A DNA stretch of 64,000 bases. Source: Nannocystis pusilla (GTDB taxonomy: Bacteria > Myxococcota_A > Polyangia > Nannocystales > Nannocystaceae). Where the stretch lies: assembly GCF_026626665.1 (NCBI RefSeq), contig NZ_JAPNKE010000002.1:9940001-10004000 (forward strand). The letters run 5' to 3'. Under the pieces are notes generated by a model. The model did not search any database. It had not been told where the DNA came from and worked only from the letters and a program-made list of their open reading frames with translations. Both the position numbers and the translations under genes were made by a program. Below are positions 9,214 through 17,307 of the stretch, in pieces. Numbering within the stretch: position 1 is the stretch's first letter; every line of letters starts with the position of its first letter.

Positions 9214-9386
9214 GGACGCTCGTGGCGCTGGCCGAGCGCGCGGACGAGTGAGAGCCTCGGCGAGGCCGGCGCGCGGGAACGCGGCGGCCCGCCGACCCGG
9301 ACGAGCGGCAGATCGACCGGGCGATCGCAGACACCCGCAGGAACAAACCCGGGAGTACGTCACCATGTCTGCGCTCGCCTCCGCGG

Positions 9387-9416
9387 TTGACACCCTCGCG
9401 GCACGGTCCCTAAGTT
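9387..9416 (+). promoter_or_regulatory. Possible sigma70-type promoter
   Basis: A perfect TTGACA at 9387-9392 is followed after 18 bp by TAAGTT (9411-9416, three of six matches to TATAAT). It ends 11 bp before ATG 9428 and favours that start over ATG 9365. One site in GC-rich DNA can arise by chance. Confidence 0.3.
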
Positions 9417-9427
9417 CTGAGACTCGC

Positions 9428-9799
9428 ATGCCGCTCCGCTTCGAAGAGGCAACGACTCCCAAGGGCGCGCCGCTGCTCGTCATCCGCTCGAGCGGCCTCG
9501 TCGCGCTGGCCGACGCCGAGGCGTTCGGCGCCCGCGTCGCGCCCGGAGGGCCGAATCACCGGTGGCGGGTGCTGCTGCTGACGGAGAAGGGGATCGAGTA
9601 CGAGCCCGAGGCGCGCCGGTACTTCCCGACGACGCAGGGCAAGTACCTCGGGATCGCCGCAGTGGTGACGAACGGGATCGTGCGCGCGGCGATCAACGTG
9701 ATGATCCGGTTCGCCGGCGGGGCCCGCGACTTCCGCTCGTTCTCCGCCGAGGCCGAGGCGCTGGACTGGCTCGACAGCCTCGCCGACGCGGCGGGTTGA
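9428..9799 (+). CDS. SpoIIAA/STAS-like small protein
   Basis: This 123-residue soluble protein has the strand-helix pattern of SpoIIAA-like (lipid-binding STAS-related) proteins: 'LLVIRSSGLVALADAEAF', then 'RVLLLTEKGIEYEPEARRYF', then 'AAVVTNGIVRAAINVMIRF' and a terminal helix 'EALDWLDSLA'. The biochemical role is unknown. ATG 9365 is in frame and would add 21 residues, but a TTGACA-containing promoter-like sequence falls inside that extension, and family similarity begins at MPLRFEE. The gene converges on the SDR gene with 42 bp between stop codons and no repeat array in the gap. Confidence 0.75.
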   Translation: MPLRFEEATTPKGAPLLVIRSSGLVALADAEAFGARVAPGGPNHRWRVLLLTEKGIEYEPEARRYFPTTQGKYLGIAAVVTNGIVRAAINVMIRFAGGARDFRSFSAEAEALDWLDSLADAAG

Positions 9800-9841
9800 G
9801 GTCGGGAGCGGGCCGTCGGAGCGCCGCCGCGGCTCGCCGGG

Positions 9842-10627
9842 TCAGGCCGCGAAGCCGCCGTCGATCCGGAGGTCGGCGCCGGTGACGTAGGCGCCTTCGT
9901 CACCGGCGAGGTAGGCGACGAGGCCGCCGATCTCGCGGGCGTGGCCGAAGCGCTGCACGGCGACGAGGCCGGTGAGGTAGGGGCCGTTGGGGCCGGCGGC
10001 CGGGTTCATGTCGGTGTCGACCGGGCCGGGCTGGACGTTGTTGATGGTGATCCCGCGGGCCCCGAGCTCGCGCGCGAGGCCGTGAGTGAAGCCGGACAGC
10101 GCGCCCTTGGTGAGGGCGTAGAGCGAGGCGCCAGGGAAGGGGACGTACTCGCTGTTGATGCTGCCGATGTTGATGATCCGGCCGCCGCGGCCCATGTGGC
10201 GCAGGGCCTCGCGGGTGGCGACGACGACGCCGCGGACGTTGACGGCGAGCATGCGCTCGATGTCGTCGTCACCGACGTCGACGAGCGGGGCGGTGCGGGC
10301 GATCGCGGCGTTGTTGACGAGGATGTCGAGGCGGCCGAAGACCTCGCGGGTGCGGTCGACCGCGGCGCGCACGGCGTCGACGTCGCCGCTGTCGGCGGCG
10401 ATGGCGAGGACACGGGCGTCGGCGGCGGTGAGCGCGGCGACCAGGGCTTCGGCGCGGTCCTTGGCGCCGGCGTAGGTGAAGGCGACGGCTGCACCGTCGC
10501 GGACGAGCCGCTCGACGATGGCGGCGCCGATGCCTCGCGAGCCGCCGGTGACGAGGGCGACCTTGCCGGCGAGCGGGCGGGAGAGGGTGGTAGCGGCGGT
10601 GACGGTGGCCGGGTGCGTCGTGGTCAT
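9842..10627 (-). CDS. SDR family oxidoreductase
   Basis: Short-chain dehydrogenase/reductase of 261 residues, cytoplasmic and NAD(P)(H)-dependent. The cofactor motif TGGSRGIG is at residues 27-34, NNAA at 105-108, the catalytic Ser near 156, and YALTK gives Tyr170 and Lys174. 'DLRIDGGFAA' closes the chain as in FabG-like enzymes. ATG 10627 is chosen because the longer frame runs through the intergenic operator and into the divergent LysR gene. It is divergent from that LysR gene with a 9-bp inverted repeat between them, so control by the LysR protein is likely. The substrate is unknown; quinone- and ketone-reducing SDRs are often paired this way. Confidence 0.9.
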   Translation of the reverse strand: MTTTHPATVTAATTLSRPLAGKVALVTGGSRGIGAAIVERLVRDGAAVAFTYAGAKDRAEALVAALTAADARVLAIAADSGDVDAVRAAVDRTREVFGRLDILVNNAAIARTAPLVDVGDDDIERMLAVNVRGVVVATREALRHMGRGGRIINIGSINSEYVPFPGASLYALTKGALSGFTHGLARELGARGITINNVQPGPVDTDMNPAAGPNGPYLTGLVAVQRFGHAREIGGLVAYLAGDEGAYVTGADLRIDGGFAA

Positions 10628-10680
10628 GCGAGGAAGATGCTTGCGACCGGCGTTGACCGGTAGTAACAAGTCGTTCGCAA

Positions 10681-10705
10681 CACTTTCAACCGTTCGTTGA
10701 AAGTG
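10681..10705. promoter_or_regulatory. Inverted-repeat operator between SDR and LysR genes
   Basis: A perfect 9-bp inverted repeat (CACTTTCAA, 7 bp, TTGAAAGTG) sits 23 bp before the LysR start and 54 bp before the SDR start. It is AT-rich against its surroundings and fits a LysR-type dyad. It probably serves both autoregulation and SDR control. Confidence 0.75.
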
Positions 10706-10727
10706 AAGACGAGAGAGAAGACGCCCC

Positions 10728-11654
10728 GTGGAGAGCCTGGCCGCAGTCGAGCACTTCGTGTCCAGCGCCGAGGCCGGCAGCTTCTCGGCCGCGGCGCGCC
10801 AGCTGAGGGTGACGCCGGCCGCGGTCAGCAAGAGCGTGGCCAGGCTCGAGGAGCGGCTCGGGGTGCGGCTGTTCCAGCGGACGACCCGCAGCCTGAAGCT
10901 GACCGAGGCGGGCGAGCAGTTCCTGCGCGAGGCGGCGAGCGGGCTGCACACGCTACGCGCGGCGATGGCGGGGCTGGCCAGCGCGCAGCACGAGCCGGCG
11001 GGCACGCTGCGGGTGAGCATGTCGCCGACGTTCGGGCGCGACTACGTCCTGCCGATGCTCGGCGAGTTCCTCGCGCGGTACCCGGCGATCACGCCCGACT
11101 GGCACCTCGACAACCGCCAGGTCGACCTGGTCGGCGAGCAGTTCGACGCGGCGATCGGGGCGGCGCTCGAGCTGCGCTCGGGGGTCGTCGCGCGCGAGCT
11201 GGCCCGCGCCCACATCGTCGCCGCCGCGACGCCGCAGTACCTCGCCCGCCACGGAACGCCGAGGTCGCCGGCGGAGCTGGCACGCCACGACGGCATCGTC
11301 CTGCGCTCGCCGCAGTCGGGCCGGGTGCGCGCGTGGGCGTTCCGCAGCAAGTCGGGCGAGGAGGCGCCGCTCGAGCCGCGCCCGCGGGTCGTGCTGAACG
11401 ACATGGAGGCGATCTGTCAGGCCACGTCGATGAGCCTGGGCGTGGGCCTCGTCAGCATGCCGCACGCGGTGCCCCACCTCGACAGCGGCCGGCTGGTCCG
11501 CGTGCTGCCGAAGTGGCACGCCGACGCCGGGGCGATCTTCGTCTACTTCGGCGCGCAGAAGCTGCTGCCGGCGAAGACGCGCGCGTTCGTCGATGCGCTG
11601 GTGGCCCACTTCCGCCGCGAGAAGCTGGCCGAGCGGTTCCGGGCCGACCGCTGA
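10728..11654 (+). CDS. LysR family transcriptional regulator
   Basis: This 308-residue DNA-binding regulator has an N-terminal winged helix-turn-helix (residues 1-60; 'AGSFSAAARQLRVTPAAVSKSVARLEERLG'-type helix, key core VTPAAVSKSVARLEE) and a C-terminal periplasmic-binding-like effector domain (about 90-300). It starts at GTG 10728; the family N-terminus (MESLAAVEHFVSSAEAGSF) begins there. It is divergent from the SDR gene with the inverted-repeat operator between them, the usual arrangement for LysR control of an oxidoreductase. Its stop codon is 4 bp from a 24-bp perfect palindrome shared with the convergent downstream gene. Confidence 0.92.
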   Translation: MESLAAVEHFVSSAEAGSFSAAARQLRVTPAAVSKSVARLEERLGVRLFQRTTRSLKLTEAGEQFLREAASGLHTLRAAMAGLASAQHEPAGTLRVSMSPTFGRDYVLPMLGEFLARYPAITPDWHLDNRQVDLVGEQFDAAIGAALELRSGVVARELARAHIVAAATPQYLARHGTPRSPAELARHDGIVLRSPQSGRVRAWAFRSKSGEEAPLEPRPRVVLNDMEAICQATSMSLGVGLVSMPHAVPHLDSGRLVRVLPKWHADAGAIFVYFGAQKLLPAKTRAFVDALVAHFRREKLAERFRADR

Positions 11655-11658
11655 GCGT

Positions 11659-11682
11659 GGACATGTCCCGCGGGACATGTCC
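11659..11682. repeat. Perfect 24-bp palindrome of the CATG element between convergent genes
   Basis: GGACATGTCCCG followed by its reverse complement. CATG nodes at 11662 and 11676 are 14 bp apart. The palindrome fills the whole gap between two convergent stop codons (11654 and 11684), which suits a bidirectional 3'-end structure. Confidence 0.8.
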
Positions 11683-11683
11683 T

Positions 11684-11992
11684 TCAGCGCAGGGGTCGCA
11701 GCAGCTTCTCGAGGCCGTTGGTCTTGATCTCGAGCGTCAGCGCGAGCTGCCGGCCGAGCTTGCCCGGTGGGAAGCCCTGGCGCGAGAACCACACCAGGTA
11801 CGGCTCGGGCAGGTCGAGCAGCGCGACGCCCTGGTACTTGCCGAACGGCATGCGCGCGTCGATGAGGGCCTGCAGCGCCTCGGGGTCGAGCTGAGTTCCG
11901 CCACGCGCGCAGGGTAGCGCAGGAGTGCGGCGCGTGCGGCGTGAGACGGCGACATCGTGGCGCGGCGCAGGCGCGCTCAGCTCGCGGTCCAT
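11684..11992 (-). CDS. DUF3820 family small protein
   Basis: The last 68 residues match the DUF3820 family: LDPEALQALIDARMPFGKYQG, then LLDLPEPYLVWFSRQGFP and GKLGRQLALTLEIKTNGLE. The family is widespread, small and of unknown function, sometimes described as quorum-sensing-linked. Family members are about 70-80 residues. The ATG used here (11992) adds an unlike N-terminal stretch, so the true start probably lies between 11890 and 11992 at a non-ATG codon, or was altered by the insertion debris just upstream. The gene is convergent with LysR, with a 24-bp palindrome between them. Confidence 0.7.
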   Translation of the reverse strand: MDRELSAPAPRHDVAVSRRTRRTPALPCARGGTQLDPEALQALIDARMPFGKYQGVALLDLPEPYLVWFSRQGFPPGKLGRQLALTLEIKTNGLEKLLRPLR

Positions 11993-12154
11993 TCGAGGTC
12001 GTGCATCCGCTGCATCTCCCCCACAAGCTGATGGGATCGATCGCGCGCACGAGCCGCCTGAGTTTCTGCAGGACGTCGACCGGTTGATCGCTCGGTCGAG
12101 CTGCTGTCGGGCCGGGCCCAGATGTGCGTGGTCGGCGGCGACGACCACGCAGCC

Positions 12155-12292
12155 GCGCTCGAAGTCTCGCGGAGCGGCTTCTATGCTTGGAAGACCTGTG
12201 AGCCATCGCCGAGAGCGCAGGAGAACGCGGTGCTCGTCCGGGAGGTGGCGGAGATCCATGCCGCGAGCAGGAAGATCCATGGCCGACCACAT
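12155..12292 (+). pseudogene. IS3-family transposase (OrfB) remnant
   Basis: A short reading frame contains LEVSRSGFYAWKTCEPSPRA and then REVAEIHAASRKIHGRP, the N-terminal signature of IS3-type OrfB transposases (V-SRSGYYAW ... IHAASR-TYGSPR). The DDE catalytic core and terminal repeats are absent. The fragment marks an old insertion next to a gene of lower GC content. The surrounding 11993-12392 stretch holds no other recognisable gene. Confidence 0.6.
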
Positions 12293-12392
12293 GCGCACCC
12301 AACTGCCTCTCGGCGCGCTACGAGCCGCGCTGGGCCATAGCGAGCCGCCCGAGGAGAGACTCCACGAACAGGCCCTGGAGATGCACGCTCGA

Positions 12393-13271
12393 TCATATTC
12401 GCATGGGCCTCCGTTCCAGGTACAGACGCGGCTCGCTGTTGATGCCTAACTTCCGCGTAAGGCTGAGGGTGGCCGCACCCGACTCCCCCAGCCAGACTTC
12501 CTCAACGAACCCATAGGGGATGTTGATCGCCAACGTCGTCCCGTTCGATAAACAGAGCGTGATCGTAAACTCGCTCTCGCCAATGACCGATATCGAGGCG
12601 CGGTAGTCTCGCAACAGAGTCACCGAGACTTGTTCCGGCATCGGTGCCATGGACGGGAGGCCCTGCTCCTCCGCCCACACCCCACTGTGAATCGTAACCG
12701 ACGTAGAACTATCGGTGACAAGCCGCTGAAGCCGAAGCCGAACCGCACGTGCTTTGTCCATGAGCAAACCCTCCAATTCTGATGGATTCTGGGCAACCTT
12801 GCCCCTGGAACTGCGCCGGTAGCATGCCATCGAGCCATCACGGTGGTTCCAGACGATGACTGGCCGATCGCTTGCCGGCACGTTAACCGCCAGCACGACA
12901 CCTCTTTTCGGGACATCAACCGGCACCACGGTCCGTCGGAACGTTGAGGGCACCAGGAAAGCGTTGAGCGTGTCTTCAATCTGCTGCCGGAGGTTCTCGG
13001 CGTCCTGCACCCCCACGACCTCCTGTGCCACGGCGATTCCAGATCGAGACCTCGTCTCCGACACTCCGATCAAAAGACAGCCGCCGTCAGTGTTGGCGAA
13101 CTGCGAGACATCCCGGCAGAGCTCGATCCGGTTCTCGATCTTGGTTTTCTCTGGCAGATTGCTCCCGATCGCCACCTTCTGCTTGAATTCCAGATACTCA
13201 TCCTCGAGGGTAACCCCCATCTGAACTGTCGCCTCAAGGGAGGCGAGGTCGGTGATAAATCGTGGTCTCAT
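12393..13271 (-). CDS. AlbA_2/Schlafen-type putative DNA-binding protein
   Basis: This 292-residue protein has an N-terminal AlbA_2 (Schlafen AlbA_2) domain: 'EDEYLEFKQKVAIGSN' with the E-x-x-x-E-F-K signature, then 'SQFANTDGGCLLIGVSE' as the canonical second motif, and later 'VPVDVPKRGVVLAVNVP'. The C-terminal half is not recognised. The domain occurs in putative transcription regulators, RNA or DNA nucleases and some phage-defence proteins; the role here is open. The start is well supported by GGAGGG five bases before ATG 13271. Base composition is clearly lower in GC than its neighbours, and an IS3 remnant lies 100 bp downstream, so recent transfer is likely. Confidence 0.8.
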   Translation of the reverse strand: MRPRFITDLASLEATVQMGVTLEDEYLEFKQKVAIGSNLPEKTKIENRIELCRDVSQFANTDGGCLLIGVSETRSRSGIAVAQEVVGVQDAENLRQQIEDTLNAFLVPSTFRRTVVPVDVPKRGVVLAVNVPASDRPVIVWNHRDGSMACYRRSSRGKVAQNPSELEGLLMDKARAVRLRLQRLVTDSSTSVTIHSGVWAEEQGLPSMAPMPEQVSVTLLRDYRASISVIGESEFTITLCLSNGTTLAINIPYGFVEEVWLGESGAATLSLTRKLGINSEPRLYLERRPMRI

Positions 13272-13476
13272 TGTCCCTCCGCGACGCCAGCCAGGGGTTC
13301 TTCGAAGTCGGCTCACCGTAGACCGATAAATCCGGACCTGGAGCGACCTGATTCATCTCGCCTGGCGCAGCCTCTCGTAACACATCGTCGCTCGGGCAGC
13401 GACACGGCACCCTCTCACACTGGGAGATGGTGCCAAATACGCGAGGGACCCAACGCTGAGTCGTTCGGCAGTCCGC

Positions 13477-14924
13477 TCAGTAGCCGAGCGCGCGGCGGTA
13501 GAGGTCGAGGTAGCGGGCGGCGCTGCGGCGCCGCTGAAGTCTTCCTGCATGCCGTGGCGGACGATCTGCTGCCACACCGGGCGGTTGTGGTAGAGCGCGA
13601 TCGTGCGGCCGAGCGCCCACGCGAGCGCGGAGGCGTCGATGTCGTTGAAGAGGACGCCGGTGGCGAGGCCGGCGCTCAGGGTGTCGGGGGTGGTGTCGAT
13701 GACGCTGTCGGCCAGGCCGCCGGTGCGGCGCACGACCGGGACGGTGCCGTAGCGCAGGCCGTACATCTGCGTGAGGCCGCACGGCTCGGTGCGCGAGGGG
13801 ATGATGATGGCGTCGCCGCCCGCCTGCATGCGGTGGGCGAGCGGCTCGTCGTAGCCGCCGCGGTAGGCGACGCGGCCGGGGTTGAGGCGCGCGGCCTGCT
13901 GGAAGCCGTCGACCAGGCGCTCCTCGCCCGAGCCGAGCACGGCGAGCTGGCCGCCGCGCTCGAGGATCGACCGCCCGGCGCTGAGCAGCAGGTCGAGGCC
14001 CTTCATGGTCACGAGCCGGCTGACGACCACGAACAAGGGCGCGTCGGGATCGGGGTGAAGCCCCAATCCCAGCTGCAGCGCGCGCTTGCCGATCCGCTTG
14101 CCCGTGAGATCGTCGGCGCTGTACGGCGCCGGCAGGTGCGGGTCGGTGGCCGGGTTCCAGACGTCGGTGTCGATGCCGTTGAGGATGCCGTAGAGGTCGG
14201 CGTCGCGCCGCCGCAGCAGGCCGTGCAGGCCGTGGCCGTAGGTCTCGGTCTGGATCTGCCGGGCGTAGGTCGGGCTGACGGTGGTGATCTTGTCGCAGTA
14301 CCAGAGGCCGGCCTTGAGGAAGCCGAGGTGGCCGTGGAACTCGACGCCGTGGATGTCGAGCATCGAGCCGGGCAGGCGCAGCGCGCCCATGACGTCGGCC
14401 CGGAACACGCCCTGGTAGGCGAGGTTGTGGATGGTGGTGATGGTGGCGACGCGCTGCTGCGGCGGCATCAGGGCGACGTAGGCCGGGACCAGGCCCGACT
14501 GCCAGTCGTGGCCGTGGATCAGCTCGGGCCGCCAGCGGTCGCCGCCCTCGGGCCCGGCGAGCCAGGCCGCGGCGTGGCACAGGGCGCCGAAGCGCAGGTG
14601 GTTGTCGCCGAAGTCGCGCCCGTGCTGGTCGACGTAGGGGTTACCTGGCCGATTGTACAGGTGCGGCGCGTCGAGCACGAGCAGCTCGAGCTTACCGACG
14701 CGGCCGTACATCAGCTTGGCCGGGCCGCCGCCGACGAGGCCGTGCAGCTCGACCTCGCGGCCGCGCGCGTGCAAGCCGGCGAGCACCTTGGGGTAGCCGG
14801 GCACGAGGACGCGGACGTCGACGCCGAGCTCGGCGAGCGCGATCGGCAAGGCGCCGACGACGTCGGCCAGGCCGCCGGTCTTGACGAGGGGATAGACTTC
14901 GGAGGCGACGAACAGGACGCGCAT
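13477..14924 (-). CDS. glgA: Glycogen synthase GlgA (single-base frameshift near the 3' end)
   Basis: GT5 ADP-glucose starch/glycogen synthase, cytoplasmic, about 482 residues when restored. The N-terminal K-T-G-G-L-A-D motif (VKTGGLADVVGALP), 'HGHDWQSGL', 'TIHNLAYQG', 'VSRLVTMKGLDLL' and the C-terminal 'PSRTEPCGLTQMYGLRYGT' are all present. After GMQEDFS the frame is lost. In the -1 frame the sequence continues RRSAARYLDLYRRALGY and stops at 13477, the expected GlgA end. One base is missing between 13532 and 13533 (Ser-Trp-Arg-Arg restored by a T). As written, the frame would run on to 13353. The gene starts 9 bp after glgC and forms an operon with it. Confidence 0.88.
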
Positions 14925-14933
14925 GCGGATACT

Positions 14934-16195
14934 CTACAGGCGGTCGATCATCTCGCGGGTGATCAAGGTGACGCCGCCGCTGGTGCGCATGAACCGGCGC
15001 GCGTCCTCTTCCGGGTCCTCGCCGACCACCAGGCCCTCGGGGATCTCGACGCCGCGGTCGACGACGACCTTGGTCAGCCGCGCGCTGCGGTTGACGACCA
15101 CGTCGGGCAAGATCACCGCGCCCTCGAGCTTCGAGTAGGAGTTGCAGCGGACGTTCGAGAACAGCAGGCTGCGCCGCACCAGCGAGCCGGAGATGATGCA
15201 GCCGCCCGACACCATGCTGCCGAGGCACATGCCGCGCCGGTTGTCCTCGTCGTGGACGAACTTGGCCGGCGGGAGCTGCTCCTGGTAGGTCCAGATCCGC
15301 CACTGCGGGTCGTAGAGGTCGAACGGCGGGATGATGTTGGTGAGGTCGATGTTGGCCTCCCAGTAGGCGTCGACGGTGCCGACGTCGCGCCAATACGGCG
15401 TGCCGCCCGACTCGCTGACGACGCAGCTCTCCTGGAAGCGGTGGGCGAACACGCTGGCCCGCCCCTGCACGAGGTACGGGATGATGTCCTTGCCGAAGTC
15501 GTGGTTCGAGTTGGGATCCTCGGCGTCGCGGCGCAGCTGGTCGAACAGGAAGTTGCCGTTGAACACGTAGATGCCCATGCTCGCCAGCGACATCTCCGGG
15601 TTGCCCGGGATGTGCGGCGGGTCGGCCGGCTTCTCGACGAACTTGACCACGCGCCCGCCAGGATCGACCGCCATGACCCCGAACGCGCTGGCCTCCTTGC
15701 GCGGGACCTCGAAGCAGGCGACCGTCACGTCGGCGCCGCGGGTCACGTGCTGCCACAGCATCTTGCCGTAGTCCATCTTGTAGATGTGGTCGCCGGCGAG
15801 GACGATGACGTGCGACGGCTGTAGGCTCTGGAAGATGTCGAGGTTCTGCCACACGGCGTCGGCCGTGCCGCGGTACCAGTTCTCCTCGTTGAGCCGCTGC
15901 TGCGCCGGCAGGAGGTCGACGAACTCGTCCATCTCGCCGCGGAGGAAGCTCCAGCCGCGCTGCAGGTGACGCAGGAGGCTGTGCGACTTGTACTGCGTCA
16001 GCACGGAGATCTTGCGGAACCCCGAGTTGATGGCGTTCGACAGCGCGAAGTCGATGATGCGGAACTTGCCGCCGAAATAGACGGCCGGCTTGGCTCGGCG
16101 ATCGGTGAGGGCGGCGAGGCGACTGCCGCGCCCCCGGCCAACACGAGAGTCAGCGCCGTTCGGGTGAGTTCACGGAGACGCGGTTCGAAGACCAT
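14934..16195 (-). CDS. glgC: Glucose-1-phosphate adenylyltransferase GlgC (single-base frameshift near the 5' end)
   Basis: ADP-glucose pyrophosphorylase, about 420 residues when restored; it makes ADP-glucose for GlgA. MVFEPRLRELTRTALTLVLAGG is in one frame. A base is missing at about 16130 (GGGGGCGCGG should read GGGGGCCGCGG), and the protein continues in the next frame: RGSRLAALTDRRAKPAVYFG, KFRIIDFALSNAINSG, LTQYKSHSLLRHL, VIVLAGDHIYKMDY, then the left-handed beta-helix. ATG 16195 is supported by GAAGGAGGG seven bases upstream. Without correction only an N-truncated frame from 16004 is readable, lacking the nucleotide-binding GGxGxRL loop. It is first in the glgC-glgA operon. Confidence 0.9.
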
Positions 16196-16296
16196 CGTAG
16201 GCCCTCCTTCACCTCATGTACCACCGGCCGGCCCGCGAGATCAACATCGCGGCAGGACGGCCGCCCGCTGCCCGAGCGAACGCAACCGGGACAGCG

Positions 16297-17277
16297 TCAC
16301 AGCCAGTGCCGCCGGCGAAACCAGATGATGAGGCCGGCGGCGGTGAGGGCCATCAAGGCCAGGGCGAACGGGTAGCCGAAGGTCCACCGCAGCTCGGGCA
16401 TGATGTCGAAGTTCATGCCGTAAATGCCGGCGATGAAGGTCAGGGGCAGCATGACGGTCGAGATCTGCGTCAGGACCTTCATGATCTCGTTGGTCTTGTT
16501 GGCCGAGACCGACAGATAGGCCTCGACCGCCGCCTGCACGCCCTCGCGGTTGGCCTCGGAGATGTCGGCGACGCGCACGAAGTGGTCGTAGATGTCGCGG
16601 AAGAAGGCGATGCTGTCGCGCGGGATGAGGTCGATGTGGCCGCGCGCGAGCGACTCCAAGATCAGTCGCTGGTGACCGGTGATCCGGCGCAGGCGGTTGA
16701 TCGTCTTCTTGGCGTCGAGCACGAGCTCGAGGTGCTCCGGCTCGGGCCGGTGGATGATGAGGTCCTCGAGCGCGTCGAGCCGGGCGCCGATCCGGTCCAT
16801 CACCGGCAAATAATTGTCGACCAGGCGATCGAGCAGGCGGTGCAGCACGCGCACGGAGATCCACGGGCGATGACACGGGTCGCACACGTCACGGTGGAGC
16901 TCGCTGACCGACCGCAAGGTGTTGTCCGAGTGGTGGGTGACGACGTAGCGCGGGCCGGCGAAGATGTCGAGCTCGAGGGTGTTGACGACGAAGCCGTTGT
17001 CGAGGTCGAGGCTGTGGAAGTCGACGCCGTGGACGATGAGGAACACGTAGTCGTCGTAGACGTCGAGCTTGGGGTGGCCGTAGTCGTGGAGCATGTCCTC
17101 GATGGCCAACGGGTGGAAGTGGAACACCTCCGAGAGCACGCGCGCCTCGTCGTCGGTCGGGTCCTGGAGGTCGAGCCAGATCGTGACGTCGGGCTCCGCG
17201 AGCAGCCGCGGGACGGCCCCGAGGTCGGTCTCGTGCCAGTGCCCGCGCGTCGGGTGAAAGGCGTGCAGCGTGAACAC
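16297..17277 (-). CDS. corA: CorA family magnesium/cobalt transporter
   Basis: 326-residue divalent-cation channel of the CorA family, a homopentamer in the inner membrane. The N-terminal cytosolic domain has 'LIVHGVDF' and 'HSDNTLRSVSEL' elements and a long stalk helix follows. Two C-terminal helices are joined by the selectivity motif YGMN (in FIAGIYGMNF), ending with FRRRHWL. GTG 17277 is the start, with MFTLHAFHPTRG matching the family. The gene lies in a same-strand run with the methyltransferase upstream (30-bp gap) and glgC downstream (101 bp). Confidence 0.93.
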   Translation of the reverse strand: MFTLHAFHPTRGHWHETDLGAVPRLLAEPDVTIWLDLQDPTDDEARVLSEVFHFHPLAIEDMLHDYGHPKLDVYDDYVFLIVHGVDFHSLDLDNGFVVNTLELDIFAGPRYVVTHHSDNTLRSVSELHRDVCDPCHRPWISVRVLHRLLDRLVDNYLPVMDRIGARLDALEDLIIHRPEPEHLELVLDAKKTINRLRRITGHQRLILESLARGHIDLIPRDSIAFFRDIYDHFVRVADISEANREGVQAAVEAYLSVSANKTNEIMKVLTQISTVMLPLTFIAGIYGMNFDIMPELRWTFGYPFALALMALTAAGLIIWFRRRHWL

Positions 17278-17307
17278 CCGCCGAGGGTACCACGCGCGCC
17301 GCGAGCC

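Noticed and set aside
11993..12392. An intact insertion sequence around the OrfB fragment
   Set aside because: Only a 45-codon piece of OrfB is recognisable; no DDE core, partner orfA or terminal inverted repeats were found.
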